A stretch of 40,859 nucleotides of DNA from an uncultured Planctomycetota bacterium (GTDB lineage Bacteria; Planctomycetota; Phycisphaerae; SM23-33). The stretch is taken from the NCBI GenBank assembly GCA_903892515.1, contig CAITIS010000112.1, positions 1 to 40,859 of the forward strand. The letters run 5' to 3'. The notes under the pieces were generated by a model. That model was not told where the DNA came from. It searched no databases and was given only the letters and a program-made list of their open reading frames with translations. Made by a program: the position numbers and the translations under genes. Positions 25,117 to 33,158 of this stretch are shown here, piece after piece; position 1 is the first letter of the stretch; each line of letters opens with the position of its first letter.

Positions 25117-25233
25117 TGTGACGGGGCAGCATGGCCAGCCCAACAGCGGGCTGACCATGGCACCCGGCACCTGGCCGCGTCGGACATGCGGCAAAGGCAC
25201 GGCACCGGCGAATTTCCTGTTCCTATTTCGGCG
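25117..25233. repeat. Intergenic palindrome
   Basis: CATGGCCAGCCC (25130-25141) and GGGCTGACCATG (25148-25159) form a 12-base stem with a six-base loop, followed by GCACCCGGCACC. It closely resembles the units at 1941-1977 and 35307-35340. Confidence 0.7.
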
Positions 25234-25712
25234 TCATTTCGCCGTCAGTGCGGCCTTGAGGGCTTTGAGCACGCCGTAGCCCTCGTCCTTGGTCGGCAGG
25301 AGCATGGAGCCCTCGGTCCATTCGTTCCAGGCGTTCAGGACCATCACCTTGGGTTTGTGCGAATGGCTCTGCATGAACTGGCGGGCGGCGTAGACCAGCT
25401 GGCCGAAGCGCTCGGGCGTATTGCCCGTGACGATGTGTCCCCACGGCCAGGCCCAACGCACCGGCGGCCAGGGCTCGTAGGGATGATTCCGCGGCGTGAC
25501 GTCCCAGCCATGCGTGACCACCGGCCAGTACGGCATGCGGGCGTGGGGTGATAGCCGGAGTAGTTGATGACGGCCACGGTGAAGTCTTTCCGCGCCGCCG
25601 GCTGGGCGGAAGCGAGCAGCTTCGCCAACGTGGGATCTTCCCGGCGGGAAGATTTTCCTGCGGCTGGGCCTGATTTGGCCTTGGGGCTTGTATTCACGAC
25701 TCTGGTAGCCAT
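25234..25712 (-). pseudogene. GH99-like/WbsX-type gene with internal deletion
   Basis: The gene begins well: CAAAGGAGAAGCG stands right before the ATG at 25712. Translation gives about 55 residues ending in FTVAVINYSGYHPTPAC, the expected first strand of a GH99-like/WbsX protein. The downstream part is in another phase and contains MPYWPVVTHGWDVTPRN, then SGNTP-like VTGNTPERF, and VLNAWNEWTEGSMLLP, the C-terminal signature of that family. The roughly 200 or more residues that should lie between, with most of the barrel, are missing. The junction is near 25535-25545. A deletion that also shifted the frame is the simplest reading; an assembly error is possible. Confidence 0.7.
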
Positions 25713-25887
25713 CGCTTCTCCTTTGGACTTCGTTGCTACGCAAGCTTATCCGCCGTCCGAGGCTGCGGCAATCGGCCGACGGCGCGGAGGTAGTCCAAAT
25801 CGTACGGTGTCGATAGCGAGCATTGTCAGCCAACCAAACGCGGCCGATGGGCTCTCTACAATGGCGCAAATACGTTGGAGATGAGCC

Positions 25888-26028
25888 ATGCACGTTCCGC
25901 CCGCTGCCATTCGATTCGTTGAGGTCAGTGCCCTGCTAGCGGCCACGATAGCCGGCATCGCCCTGCTGTGGATCCAGGTGACCATCCACTTGATCTCATC
26001 GCTCACTGCGTACGCCAAGCCCTGGTAG
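25888..26028 (+). CDS. Small single-helix membrane protein (46 aa)
   Basis: A short frame encodes 46 residues, starting MHVPPAAIRFVEVS. It has one helix at about 14-36 (ALLAATIAGIALLWIQVTIH) and ends TAYAKPW. GGAG is correctly spaced before the ATG and a -10-like TACAAT lies at 25857-25862. It lies between the broken GH99-like gene and the PQQ-repeat gene. No family is recognised; small size leaves some risk of a chance frame. Confidence 0.4.
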   Translation: MHVPPAAIRFVEVSALLAATIAGIALLWIQVTIHLISSLTAYAKPW

Positions 26029-26091
26029 GCTGACCAGCCCCCTCGCCGAAAGCCTCGAACGGCCGATGGACGCTGGCCGTACAACCAACGA

Positions 26092-27600
26092 ATGCGTAAA
26101 TCCCTTCTTGGCTGTGGCTTATTGCTGGTGGGGCTGCTGGGCGTCGCCCGCGGCGGCGACTGGCCCCAATGGGGCGGTCGCGATGCGCGGAACATGGTTT
26201 CGCCCGAGCAGCACTTGGCGGATTCCTTCGAGCCAGGCCGGCTGACGCGCATGGGCCCGACGACCGATCCGGCCGATGAGCCCACCGGCGCCGAGCATCC
26301 CGTCGCGCTCGACGCGGCGACTTCCCGCAACGTCAAGTGGTCAGCCACGCTGGGCTCGCAGTGCTACGGCAACGTTGTGGTCGCCGGCGGCCGTGTGCTG
26401 CTGGGCACCAATAACGCCCACCCGCGCGACCCGCAGGTTCGCGGCCAGCACGGCGTGCTGCTGTGCCTGGACGAGCGGACAGGCAAGTTCATGTGGCAAC
26501 TGGCGGTGCCCAAGTACACCGATCTGAAGATGTTCGACACGCTGGACCTGGGCATCTGCTCCTCCCCCACCGTCGAGGGGGACAAGGTGTATCTCGTGAC
26601 CAATCGGGCCGAGGTGATCTGCGTGGACTTGGCCGGACCGGCGGCGGGCCAGACCGTTGAGCCGATCTGGCGCTTCGACATGATTGCGGAATTGAACGTC
26701 CGCCCGCACGATACGGCCAATTGCTCCGTGCTCGTCCACGGCGGCTACGTCTACGTCACCACCTCCAACGGCGTGGATGATTCGCACCGCACGATCGAGC
26801 GGCCCGATGCACCCAGCCTGATCGTGCTGGATAAGCACACCGGCCAACTCGTGGCCGTCGATGACGCCCACATTGGCCAGCGCATCCTGCACGGGCAATG
26901 GTCTTCGCCGAGTCTGGGCGTGGTCAATGGCCGGGAGTTGCTGTTCTTCGGCGGCGGCGACGGCTTCTGCTACGCCTTCGATGCCACGCCGCAGATGAGT
27001 CCAACCGGCGGCGTCGGCACGCTGAAAAAGGTCTGGTGGTTCGACTGCAACGGCCCCGAGCGACGGACCAAGGACGGCCAGCCCATCAAGTACCCCAGCC
27101 GCGAGGGCCCCAGCGAGATCATCGCCACGCCGGTGCTGCTGAGCAACCGCCTGTACGTCGCCATCGGCCAGGACCCCATGCACGGCGACGGCCCCGGGGC
27201 CTTGTGCTGCATCGACGCCACCGGCCAGGGCGACATCAGCCAGTCGGGCAGAATCTGGATCAATACCGACATGCACCGCAGCCTCTCGACGGTCTCGGCC
27301 ACCGACGAATTGCTCTTTGTCGCCGACCTCTCCGGCGCGGTCCGCTGCCTGGACACTGCCACCGGAAGGGCCATCTGGACCCACCAGATGCGCGGGCACG
27401 TGTGGGGCTCGACGCTGCTGGCCGACGGCAAACTTTACGTCGGCGACGAGTACGGCGACTTCGTGGTGCTGGCCGCTGGAAGAGATGAGAAGGTCATCAG
27501 CAAGACCAATCTCGGCTCAGCCATATACTCCACGCCCGTGGCCGCCAACGGCGTGCTGTACGTGGCCTCCCAAACGCACCTGTACGCCGTGGTCAAGTGA
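26092..27600 (+). CDS. Secreted PQQ-like beta-propeller repeat protein
   Basis: The 502-residue protein has a signal peptide (LLGCGLLLVGLLGVARG, to about residue 21) and then DWPQWGGRDARNM, a typical opening of planctomycete PQQ-repeat proteins. Propeller blades carry motifs such as VLLCLDERTGKFMWQ, VICVDLAG, VLDKHTGQLVAV, VRCLDTATGRAIW and VSQTHLYAV-like ends. The fold is like BamB and quinoprotein dehydrogenases, but the catalytic residues of dehydrogenases are not apparent, so an enzymatic role is not supported. It is likely periplasmic. No Shine-Dalgarno is obvious before the ATG. Confidence 0.88.
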   Translation: MRKSLLGCGLLLVGLLGVARGGDWPQWGGRDARNMVSPEQHLADSFEPGRLTRMGPTTDPADEPTGAEHPVALDAATSRNVKWSATLGSQCYGNVVVAGGRVLLGTNNAHPRDPQVRGQHGVLLCLDERTGKFMWQLAVPKYTDLKMFDTLDLGICSSPTVEGDKVYLVTNRAEVICVDLAGPAAGQTVEPIWRFDMIAELNVRPHDTANCSVLVHGGYVYVTTSNGVDDSHRTIERPDAPSLIVLDKHTGQLVAVDDAHIGQRILHGQWSSPSLGVVNGRELLFFGGGDGFCYAFDATPQMSPTGGVGTLKKVWWFDCNGPERRTKDGQPIKYPSREGPSEIIATPVLLSNRLYVAIGQDPMHGDGPGALCCIDATGQGDISQSGRIWINTDMHRSLSTVSATDELLFVADLSGAVRCLDTATGRAIWTHQMRGHVWGSTLLADGKLYVGDEYGDFVVLAAGRDEKVISKTNLGSAIYSTPVAANGVLYVASQTHLYAVVK

Positions 27601-27969
27601 GTCCTGGGTGCAAGTGAGTCCTGGGTGCGATAGGTCGAGTTTGGGCGCCATAGGTTGAGCCTGGGTGCCATAGGTTTAGTTGGGTGCCATAGGTTGAGCC
27701 GCGCCGTCTTGCGGCTCTACCTATGCCGACGTCGAACACAGGCAGCCCTGCCCCAATGGCAGTTTCTCGGGTGGCATGGTCATCCGCCTGTTTGTGCGGT
27801 GACCATCTTCAGACACTCTGTTCAAAGATAAGGCTCTCCAGCATACTCATCGCAAACAACGCGACTGACCGTGCCACCGCGTGCCACCCGTCAACACCGC
27901 GACACAAGCCGAAACACTCATGGGCGAGACGCCCATGACACGCATGGCCGAGACGGCCATGTCACGCTT
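27601..27969. repeat. Intergenic repeat cluster with truncated copies
   Basis: It starts with two GTGAGTCCTGGGTGC copies and a run of short GGGTGCCATAGGTTGAG-like copies (27601-27690). A full unit GGTTGAGCCGC/GCGGCTCTACC follows (about 27690-27721). Then come GGTGGCATGGTCATCCGCC/GCGGTGACCAT (about 27771-27806), GGGCGAGACGCCC (about 27922-27934) and ATGGCCGAGACGGCCAT (about 27944-27960). The last pair is nearly identical to 38891-38934. No gene. Confidence 0.7.
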
Positions 27970-28461
27970 CTATCGCACCTGCGAATTTCGTTCGCGGGCG
28001 CGTTGAATCTCCTGCCGCAGGTACGCTCGCTCGGTGAACAGGCCGCAGCGGTCCCACTCTTCCATGATCTCATGGCAGATGCGGGAATTGTATCGCCGCA
28101 GTTCTTCCAACTCCGCTTCGTCGGGGCTGCCCGGCGGGGCCGTGAGAATGGCATCGTGGGCATCGACGGTGAAGACGAAGAAATCTTTGCCGGGCGGCCG
28201 GGCGATGCGTAGTTTCATATAGCGATACCGCTCGTTGCCCATCCGCAGGCTGAACGCTTGGACGGCATTGACGTCGACGTGTTCGGGCTGCTGCTCGACC
28301 TCGTCCTGCATGAGCCACTCGCAGACGTTGGCGTCATTGGCCACGGCAAAACGTTCGCGCAGGCCAGAGGGCGGCCGGTCGTAGGCCTTGTCCAAGTACC
28401 GCCCCACGGCCAGTTGAATCTGGTCCGCGGTGGGAAAGTGTGGTATACTGATTGTGTTCAT
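27970..28461 (-). CDS. Conserved hypothetical protein
   Basis: No family is recognised. The 163-residue protein is soluble, acidic and mostly helical at the end (EEWDRCGLFTERAYLRQEIQ). A central region with RYRYMKLRIARPPGKDFFVF looks like beta strands. There is no signal peptide or membrane helix. It diverges from the response regulator gene. The stop codon lies directly against a repeat, which may have replaced its original downstream region. Confidence 0.6.
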   Translation of the reverse strand: MNTISIPHFPTADQIQLAVGRYLDKAYDRPPSGLRERFAVANDANVCEWLMQDEVEQQPEHVDVNAVQAFSLRMGNERYRYMKLRIARPPGKDFFVFTVDAHDAILTAPPGSPDEAELEELRRYNSRICHEIMEEWDRCGLFTERAYLRQEIQRARERNSQVR

Positions 28462-28504
28462 GCGCTCTACAGCATCCTAGGCTAAGCGGCGTGTGAAACT
28501 GAAG

Positions 28505-28513
28505 TGATATAAT
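28505..28513 (+). promoter_or_regulatory. Extended -10 of the response regulator gene
   Basis: TGA-TATAAT matches the extended -10 consensus perfectly. The leader would be about 50 bases. No clear -35, as is usual for extended -10 promoters. Confidence 0.5.
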
Positions 28514-28568
28514 ACCGGTAGAGGGCCCCAAGGCCAATCGAAGGCTGGAGTAGTGAGCGCAAGAAGTT

Positions 28569-28958
28569 ATGCACGATCAGCAACGAATGCCAACGATCTT
28601 GGTTGTCGAAGACGATGAGGAGATGAACGAGCTGGAGCGAGAGCTTCTGGCCGTTCACGGGTTTGCATCAGTACCCGCCTACGACGGGCGGCAAGCGGTG
28701 GAGCTTTGTCGCTGCACCCACGCCGACGCGGTGCTGCTGGATGTCATGCTGCCGAAGATGGACGGCTACCAGGCCTGTTCAGAGATGCGGCGACTGCTCA
28801 ACGGCGTGCCCATCATCATGATCAGCGCGCTGGGCGAAGAAGACTCGCGCAAACGCGGCATGGCCGTCGGGGCCAACGCCTACTTCACCAAGCCCTTCAA
28901 CCCCGAAGAAATCGTCGCCACCCTGCACCGGCTCATCAATAAAGAATGCACCTGCTGA
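28569..28958 (+). CDS. Single-domain response regulator (CheY-like)
   Basis: The 129-residue protein is one receiver domain: VVEDDEE with Asp15/Asp16, phosphorylated Asp58 in LLDVMLPKMDGY, Ser86 in IMISAL and Lys108 in YFTKPF. There is no output domain, so it probably acts by protein contact. A partner histidine kinase is not in the window. The C-terminus ends in KECTC. The ribosome binding site is weak (AAGAAG). It diverges from the preceding hypothetical gene. Confidence 0.93.
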   Translation: MHDQQRMPTILVVEDDEEMNELERELLAVHGFASVPAYDGRQAVELCRCTHADAVLLDVMLPKMDGYQACSEMRRLLNGVPIIMISALGEEDSRKRGMAVGANAYFTKPFNPEEIVATLHRLINKECTC

Positions 28959-29186
28959 TGTTCGATGTGCGATTCTAAGCGGTCATACATCAGTCTTTGG
29001 CGGTGGCACAGCCTTTTAGGCTGTGCCGAACAGGCTGAAAGCCTGTTCCACCATCCAGAACTTGCATAAGTCCGTGGTACGCCCGCGCTCGGGCGTGAAA
29101 CCGCGCGAGAAGACATCGCTATGCCCGCAAAAGCCACAGCCGAGGGCGGCTGTGCCACGGGGCAAACCGGTCAGTAAATCGCACGT
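28959..29186. repeat. Repeats between response regulator and hscA
   Basis: A double hairpin TGGCACAGCCT/AGGCTGTGCC plus ACAGGCT/AGCCTGT fills about 29003-29050 and resembles 9500-9553. A CCACAGCCGAGGGCGGCTGTG unit (29134-29154) lies just past the hscA stop. On the minus strand that hairpin is followed by GCTTTTGC, so it may serve as a weak terminator for the isc operon. Confidence 0.65.
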
Positions 29187-31199
29187 TCAGAATTCTTCCA
29201 CTTTCTTCCCCTTGACCGTCTGGCGCAGCACTTCGTCCATCTGCGCCTGCGTCAGCGGCGTCGCCGCTGTGTTCACGGCCTGCACTGCTTCGTAGATCGC
29301 GTCGGCGTCGGAGCCTTCCAGCAGCGTCTTGAGCTTGGCCACCGTCGCATCCAGATTCGCCCGCTGATCGGCCGTTAAAAGCGCGCCGGCGTTGACTAAG
29401 GCCTTGTCCACCGCCCGCAGAATTCGGCCGGCCTCGTTGCGCGTGTCGATGAGCTGGTGAGCGGCCATATCCTCGCGGGCGGAGCGGTACGATTCCTGGA
29501 TCATGCCATCGACCTCCTGGCGCGTCAGGCCATGCGAGGGCGTGATCTGGATGGCCGCCTGCTTGCCGCTGCGTTCCTCGCTGGCCGAGACGTTGAGGAT
29601 GCCGTTGGCGTCGATCAGGAACGTCACGCGAATCTTCGGCGCCCCGGCCGGCATGGGCGGAATGCCGCGCAACTGGAACCGTCCCAACGAACGGCAGTCC
29701 TTGACCAGTTCGCGCTCCCCTTGCAGCACGTGGATATCCACGGCCGTCTGGCCATCCACGTACGTCGTGAAAAGCTCGCCGGCCTGACAGGGCAGCGTGG
29801 TGTTGCGCAGGATGAGCTTGCCCATCGCCCCGCCGAGCGTCTCGATGCCCAGCGACAACGGCGTGACATCCAGCAGCAGCAGGTCGCGCTTCATGCCCGA
29901 AAGAATGCCCGCCTGCACGGCCGCCCCCAGCGCGACCACCTCGTCGGGATTCACCGCGGTGTACAGCTTGCCTGGCCCGAAGTATTCGCCCACGCGCCGG
30001 CGGACGTACGGAATCCGCGTGCAGCCGCCAACCATGACGACGCGCTCGATCTGCTCGACGGAAAGCCCGGCGTCATTGACGGCCTGGCGAGAATTCTCGA
30101 TCGTGCGGTCGAGCCACTTGGCGGCCAGGGACTCGAATTCCGACCGCGTAATCGTCCGCTGGAAATTCCTGCCATCGCCCAGGTCGATCTCCACCGTCGT
30201 CTGCTCGGCATCCGACAGCCGCACCTTGGTGGCCTCGGCCAGGCTGCGCAGGGCTTGGCGCGTCGAGGGCGGGAACTGGATGTTCTGGCCGAAGCGGCTG
30301 CGGATTTCGCCGGTGATCAGGTCGATAATTTCGCGGTCGAGGTCGTCGCCGCCCAAGTGCGTGTCGCCGTGCGTCGAGAGCACTTGGCAGACGCCGCCGG
30401 CGATCCGCAGCACGCTGATGTCGAAGGTGCCGCCGCCCAGGTCGTACACGGCCACGGTAGCGTCTTGCTTCTGATCCAGCCCGTACGCCAGCGTGGCGGC
30501 CGTGGGCTCGTTGACGATGCGTTTGACGTCCAGCCCGGCGATTCGCCCGGCGTCGCGCGTGGCCTGCCGCTGGGCGTCGTCGAAGTACGCCGGCACGGTC
30601 ACGACGGCCTGGTTGATTTCCTGGCCCAAGGCGGCCTCGGCCCGCTGGCGCAACTCGGTCAGGATCATCGCCGACAACTCCTGTGGCGACATCAACCGGC
30701 CATTGATGTCCACGCGGACAATCTCACGCGACTCTGTAGGGCGGGCACCGCCCGCCTCCGTGGCACAGCCGCCCTCGGCTGTGGTCGTGTCGGCGTGGCC
30801 GCTGGACGCCGCGGCCACGGCACCCGCGGTGGTCGAAGGCTTGCCCGCCTGGGTCTGGGCCGCCAGTCGGGTTGCGTCATCGCCGACCACGCGGTACGGC
30901 AGCACGCGCAAGTCCTCGCGCAGGTCGGCCATGCCCTTGCCCATCAGCCGCTTGACGGAATACACCGTGCAGAGCGGGTTCTCCACGGCGTGAGCCTTGG
31001 CGGCGCTGCCGATGGTCGCCCGGCCATCGGGGCCAAAGGAGATCACGCTGGGCACCATGCCGTTGCCGTCCTTATCCCGGAGAATTCGCGGCCCCCCCGG
31101 TGTCATGACGGCGGCCAGCGAGTTGGTCGTGCCCAGGTCGATGCCCAGGATGATGTTGTTCTTGCCCGGCGGCAGCGGCTGAAAGTCCTGTGCGTTCAT
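29187..31199 (-). CDS. hscA: Hsp70-type Fe-S assembly chaperone HscA, with repeat insertion
   Basis: HscA, with co-chaperone HscB, drives cluster transfer from IscU using ATP. The 670-residue protein has the Hsp70 motifs IDLGTTNS (20-27), [31 protein letters not shown] and [11 protein letters not shown], then a substrate-binding domain. The run after [11 protein letters not shown] is closer to HscA than to DnaK, and the EEVD end of DnaK is missing. Its place after hscB fits. Residues about 125-157 are encoded by intergenic-type repeats inserted in frame between RVLPYRVV and [17 protein letters not shown]. The family has a short loop there. Whether the chaperone works normally is unknown, but the frame is intact. 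Confidence 0.93.
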   Translation of the reverse strand: MNAQDFQPLPPGKNNIILGIDLGTTNSLAAVMTPGGPRILRDKDGNGMVPSVISFGPDGRATIGSAAKAHAVENPLCTVYSVKRLMGKGMADLREDLRVLPYRVVGDDATRLAAQTQAGKPSTTAGAVAAASSGHADTTTAEGGCATEAGGARPTESREIVRVDINGRLMSPQELSAMILTELRQRAEAALGQEINQAVVTVPAYFDDAQRQATRDAGRIAGLDVKRIVNEPTAATLAYGLDQKQDATVAVYDLGGGTFDISVLRIAGGVCQVLSTHGDTHLGGDDLDREIIDLITGEIRSRFGQNIQFPPSTRQALRSLAEATKVRLSDAEQTTVEIDLGDGRNFQRTITRSEFESLAAKWLDRTIENSRQAVNDAGLSVEQIERVVMVGGCTRIPYVRRRVGEYFGPGKLYTAVNPDEVVALGAAVQAGILSGMKRDLLLLDVTPLSLGIETLGGAMGKLILRNTTLPCQAGELFTTYVDGQTAVDIHVLQGERELVKDCRSLGRFQLRGIPPMPAGAPKIRVTFLIDANGILNVSASEERSGKQAAIQITPSHGLTRQEVDGMIQESYRSAREDMAAHQLIDTRNEAGRILRAVDKALVNAGALLTADQRANLDATVAKLKTLLEGSDADAIYEAVQAVNTAATPLTQAQMDEVLRQTVKGKKVEEF
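30729..30827. repeat. In-frame repeat insertion inside hscA
   Basis: Three palindromes are joined: GGGCGGGCACCGCCCGCC (about 30740-30757), then a 27-base block (30759-30785) identical to 34477-34503, then a 31-base block (30795-30825) identical to 35385-35415 and 36415-36445. All are otherwise intergenic. Together they add about 33 residues (33 codons, no stop) to the ATPase domain. Confidence 0.9.
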
Positions 31200-31275
31200 T
31201 TCCTGTTCAATCCTTCTGCGAGTCTTCCGGCAAAGCGTTTAGCAGGGATTCAGGGGATACGGACAACAGATCTTC

Positions 31276-31455
31276 GATATTGGATATTAGATATTCGGAA
31301 CAACACGTTCTGTTCAGCAGGCCACGTCTTTCCTGCTATCTAATATCCAATATCCACCAGTAGATAATAGATAGCAGATATTCGGAACACCGCACTCGGT
31401 TCAGCAGGCTACGTTTGTCCTGATATCTAATATCCAATATCTGCTATCTATTATC
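31276..31455. repeat. Two AT-rich hairpin elements between hscA and hscB
   Basis: Element 1: GATATTGGATATTAGATA (31276-31293) pairs perfectly with 31337-31354 (18 bp). Element 2: GATAATAGATAGCAGATATT (31363-31382) pairs perfectly with 31436-31455 (20 bp). The loops are alike (CGGAACA..., GTTCAGCAGGC, ACGT, TCCTG) while the stems differ, so pairing is kept although sequence is not. The 297-base gap 31200-31496 holds no gene. The elements are far more AT-rich than the surroundings. Confidence 0.9.
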
Positions 31456-31496
31456 CGTCTTATCCCTTGCATCCCATGCATCCCTGCCAATTCTGG

Positions 31497-32132
31497 CTAT
31501 TCCAATTGCGAGAGGCTCTTTCGCACGAACGACACGGCGTTGAGTTGCTCGCGAATCTCGTGCAATTGCTGCTGGCGCGTGGCCTCGCACGCCGCGGCCG
31601 CTTCCAGGTCGGCAAACAGCCGCTCGACACTCTTGAGCAGCCCGTCGCGTTGGGTGAGCAGCACCTGCTTTAGCCTGGCCTTGGCGGCGGCATCGGCGGC
31701 GACGCGAGCGTCTTCCAGCTCTTCCTGCAACATCAGCATGGTATTCAGGAAGCCGCCCGGCACGCTCTTGTCCTGGGCCGACGCCGGCCCGCCCAGCAAT
31801 TCCAGCAGGTAGCCGGCACGGCGAATCGGGTCCGACAGCGTGCGATACGCTTCGTTCACCGCGGCCGCTACCGTCATGGCCAAGGCCATCACGTCAGGCT
31901 CGTCCTCGGCGTGAAAATCCGGGTGCGAGTGCCGCGAGAGCGTGATGTACTTTTCGTGCAGCGTCTTCAGGTCGATCTCAAAGCGCCGCGGCAGGCCCAT
32001 GAGCTGGAAGAAGTCCATAAAGCTCGGCAGCGGGTTGAGCGTCTCGCAGTGGTCGCACAGCAATGGCTGCGACATCTCGTGCTTGCAGTGGGTGCACTTG
32101 GTCAGCACGGCTTTGTTGGTGTTGTCTTCCAT
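31497..32132 (-). CDS. hscB: Fe-S assembly co-chaperone HscB with zinc-ribbon N-terminus
   Basis: HscB is the J-protein that brings IscU to HscA. The 211-residue protein has a J domain with HPD (70-72) and a C-terminal helical domain (about 130-205) for IscU contact. In front is a CTHC (13-16) and CDHC (26-29) metal-binding knuckle. Escherichia coli HscB lacks this, but eukaryotic HSC20 proteins have a similar one. AGAGGAAG gives a ribosome binding site for the ATG at 32132; an upstream in-frame start has no support. It follows iscA by 46 bases. Confidence 0.93.
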   Translation of the reverse strand: MEDNTNKAVLTKCTHCKHEMSQPLLCDHCETLNPLPSFMDFFQLMGLPRRFEIDLKTLHEKYITLSRHSHPDFHAEDEPDVMALAMTVAAAVNEAYRTLSDPIRRAGYLLELLGGPASAQDKSVPGGFLNTMLMLQEELEDARVAADAAAKARLKQVLLTQRDGLLKSVERLFADLEAAAACEATRQQQLHEIREQLNAVSFVRKSLSQLE

Positions 32133-32178
32133 TGCTTCCTCTCTGAAAGGACCTAGGCCAGAGGTCGGAGGCCTGCTT

Positions 32179-32508
32179 TTAAGCCTTAAAGCTCGCCCCG
32201 CAGCCACAGCTCTTCTTGGCGTTGGGATTGTTGAACACGAAGCCCCGGCCTAGCAGCTTGTCCTCGAAGTCCACTTCCGTGCCGGCCAAGTACAGGTAGC
32301 TCTTGGGGTCGCAGATGACGTTGACGCCGTTGGTCTGAAAGCTCTCGTCGTCCGCCGCCGGCTTGGTCGCAACGTCCAGAACGTATGAGAACCCGCTGCA
32401 CCCGCCGCCCTTGACGGCAATCCGCAGGCTCGATCCCTCGGGCATCTGCTGCTCAGTAAAGATCCGCTTGATCTCGCTAGCCGCTCGCTCAGTCAGTGTT
32501 ATTGCCAT
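32179..32508 (-). CDS. iscA: Iron-sulfur cluster assembly protein IscA/HesB type
   Basis: A-type carriers receive and deliver Fe-S clusters or iron. The 109-residue protein has the three conserved cysteines: Cys37 in GGGCSGFSY and Cys101/Cys103 in SCGCG. The spacing equals that of IscA. It is encoded between iscU and hscB on the same strand, as in proteobacterial isc operons. The upstream gap to iscU is 204 bases and holds repeats. Confidence 0.96.
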   Translation of the reverse strand: MAITLTERAASEIKRIFTEQQMPEGSSLRIAVKGGGCSGFSYVLDVATKPAADDESFQTNGVNVICDPKSYLYLAGTEVDFEDKLLGRGFVFNNPNAKKSCGCGASFKA

Positions 32509-32562
32509 AGCCTTCTTCCATTTCTTTTAACCACGGAGAGAACGGAGCGAACGGCGGGATTC

Positions 32563-32653
32563 GATATTGGATATTCGATATTAGGAACGGCACTGCCGCC
32601 AAGTGAATCCAGCCACGCATTCAGGCTGTACCCAATACCTAATATCCAATATC
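32563..32653. repeat. AT-rich hairpin element between iscA and iscU
   Basis: GATATTGGATATT (32563-32575) pairs perfectly with AATATCCAATATC (32641-32653). Pairing continues inwards with a few mismatches to about 32588 and 32627. The loop includes GGAAC and CATTCAGGC, like the elements at 31276-31455. A CCACGGAGAGAACGGAG tract on the left (about 32531-32550) and CTCCGCAGTTCTCCGTG on the right (about 32670-32690) form an outer inverted pair around it. Confidence 0.85.
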
Positions 32654-32712
32654 GCCGTTGGTCTTCGTCTTTCTCCGCAGTTCTCCGTGTACTCCGTGGC
32701 AAATGCCGTTTC

Positions 32713-33147
32713 TTACGTCTTGGTCTTACCCTGCATTTCCTCTGTGGCCAATGCCGTTTCCGCCGGGGCCGCGTTCTTCCGCTTCCAATCCTCGATGGCG
32801 GCCTTGACCGCGTCCTCGGCCAGTACGCTGCAATGGATCTTCACCGGCGGCAAGGCCAGTTCGTGCGCCAGTTCGGTGTTCTTCAGCTCGCCGGCCTGAT
32901 CGAGCGTCTTGCCCTTGAGCCATTCGGTGGCCAGGCTGCTGGCGGCGATGGCGGCCCCGCAGCCAAAGGTCTTGAACTTGGCCTCGGTGATCACGCCGGA
33001 ATCATCGACCTTGATCTGCAACTTCATCACGTCGCCGCACTCGGGCGCGCCCACGATGCCCGTGCCCACGTCCCGCGCGGCCTTGTCCATCGAACCCATG
33101 TTTCGCGGGTTGTTGAAGTGATCCAGGACTTTCTCGTTATATGGCAT
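32713..33147 (-). CDS. iscU: Fe-S cluster scaffold IscU
   Basis: IscU is the scaffold on which the cluster is built. The 144-residue protein keeps Cys37, Asp39, Cys63, His105 and Cys106 at the same positions as Escherichia coli IscU. The HscA-recognition motif LPPVK is at 99-103, which supports working HscA/HscB partners. The start at 33147 (MPYNEKVLDHF) is preferred; AAAGGT precedes it. A short extended tail (PAETALATEEMQGK) is unlike model IscU. It follows iscS by 11 bases. Confidence 0.98.
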   Translation of the reverse strand: MPYNEKVLDHFNNPRNMGSMDKAARDVGTGIVGAPECGDVMKLQIKVDDSGVITEAKFKTFGCGAAIAASSLATEWLKGKTLDQAGELKNTELAHELALPPVKIHCSVLAEDAVKAAIEDWKRKNAAPAETALATEEMQGKTKT

Positions 33148-33158
33148 TGGTCTTACCT

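Noticed and set aside
26341..27399. 352-residue frame opposite the PQQ-repeat gene
   Set aside because: Antisense of well-supported propeller repeats.
29457..31343. 628-residue open frame on the plus strand opposite hscA
   Set aside because: It is the antisense of hscA in a GC-rich genome and has no family features; hscA is clear.
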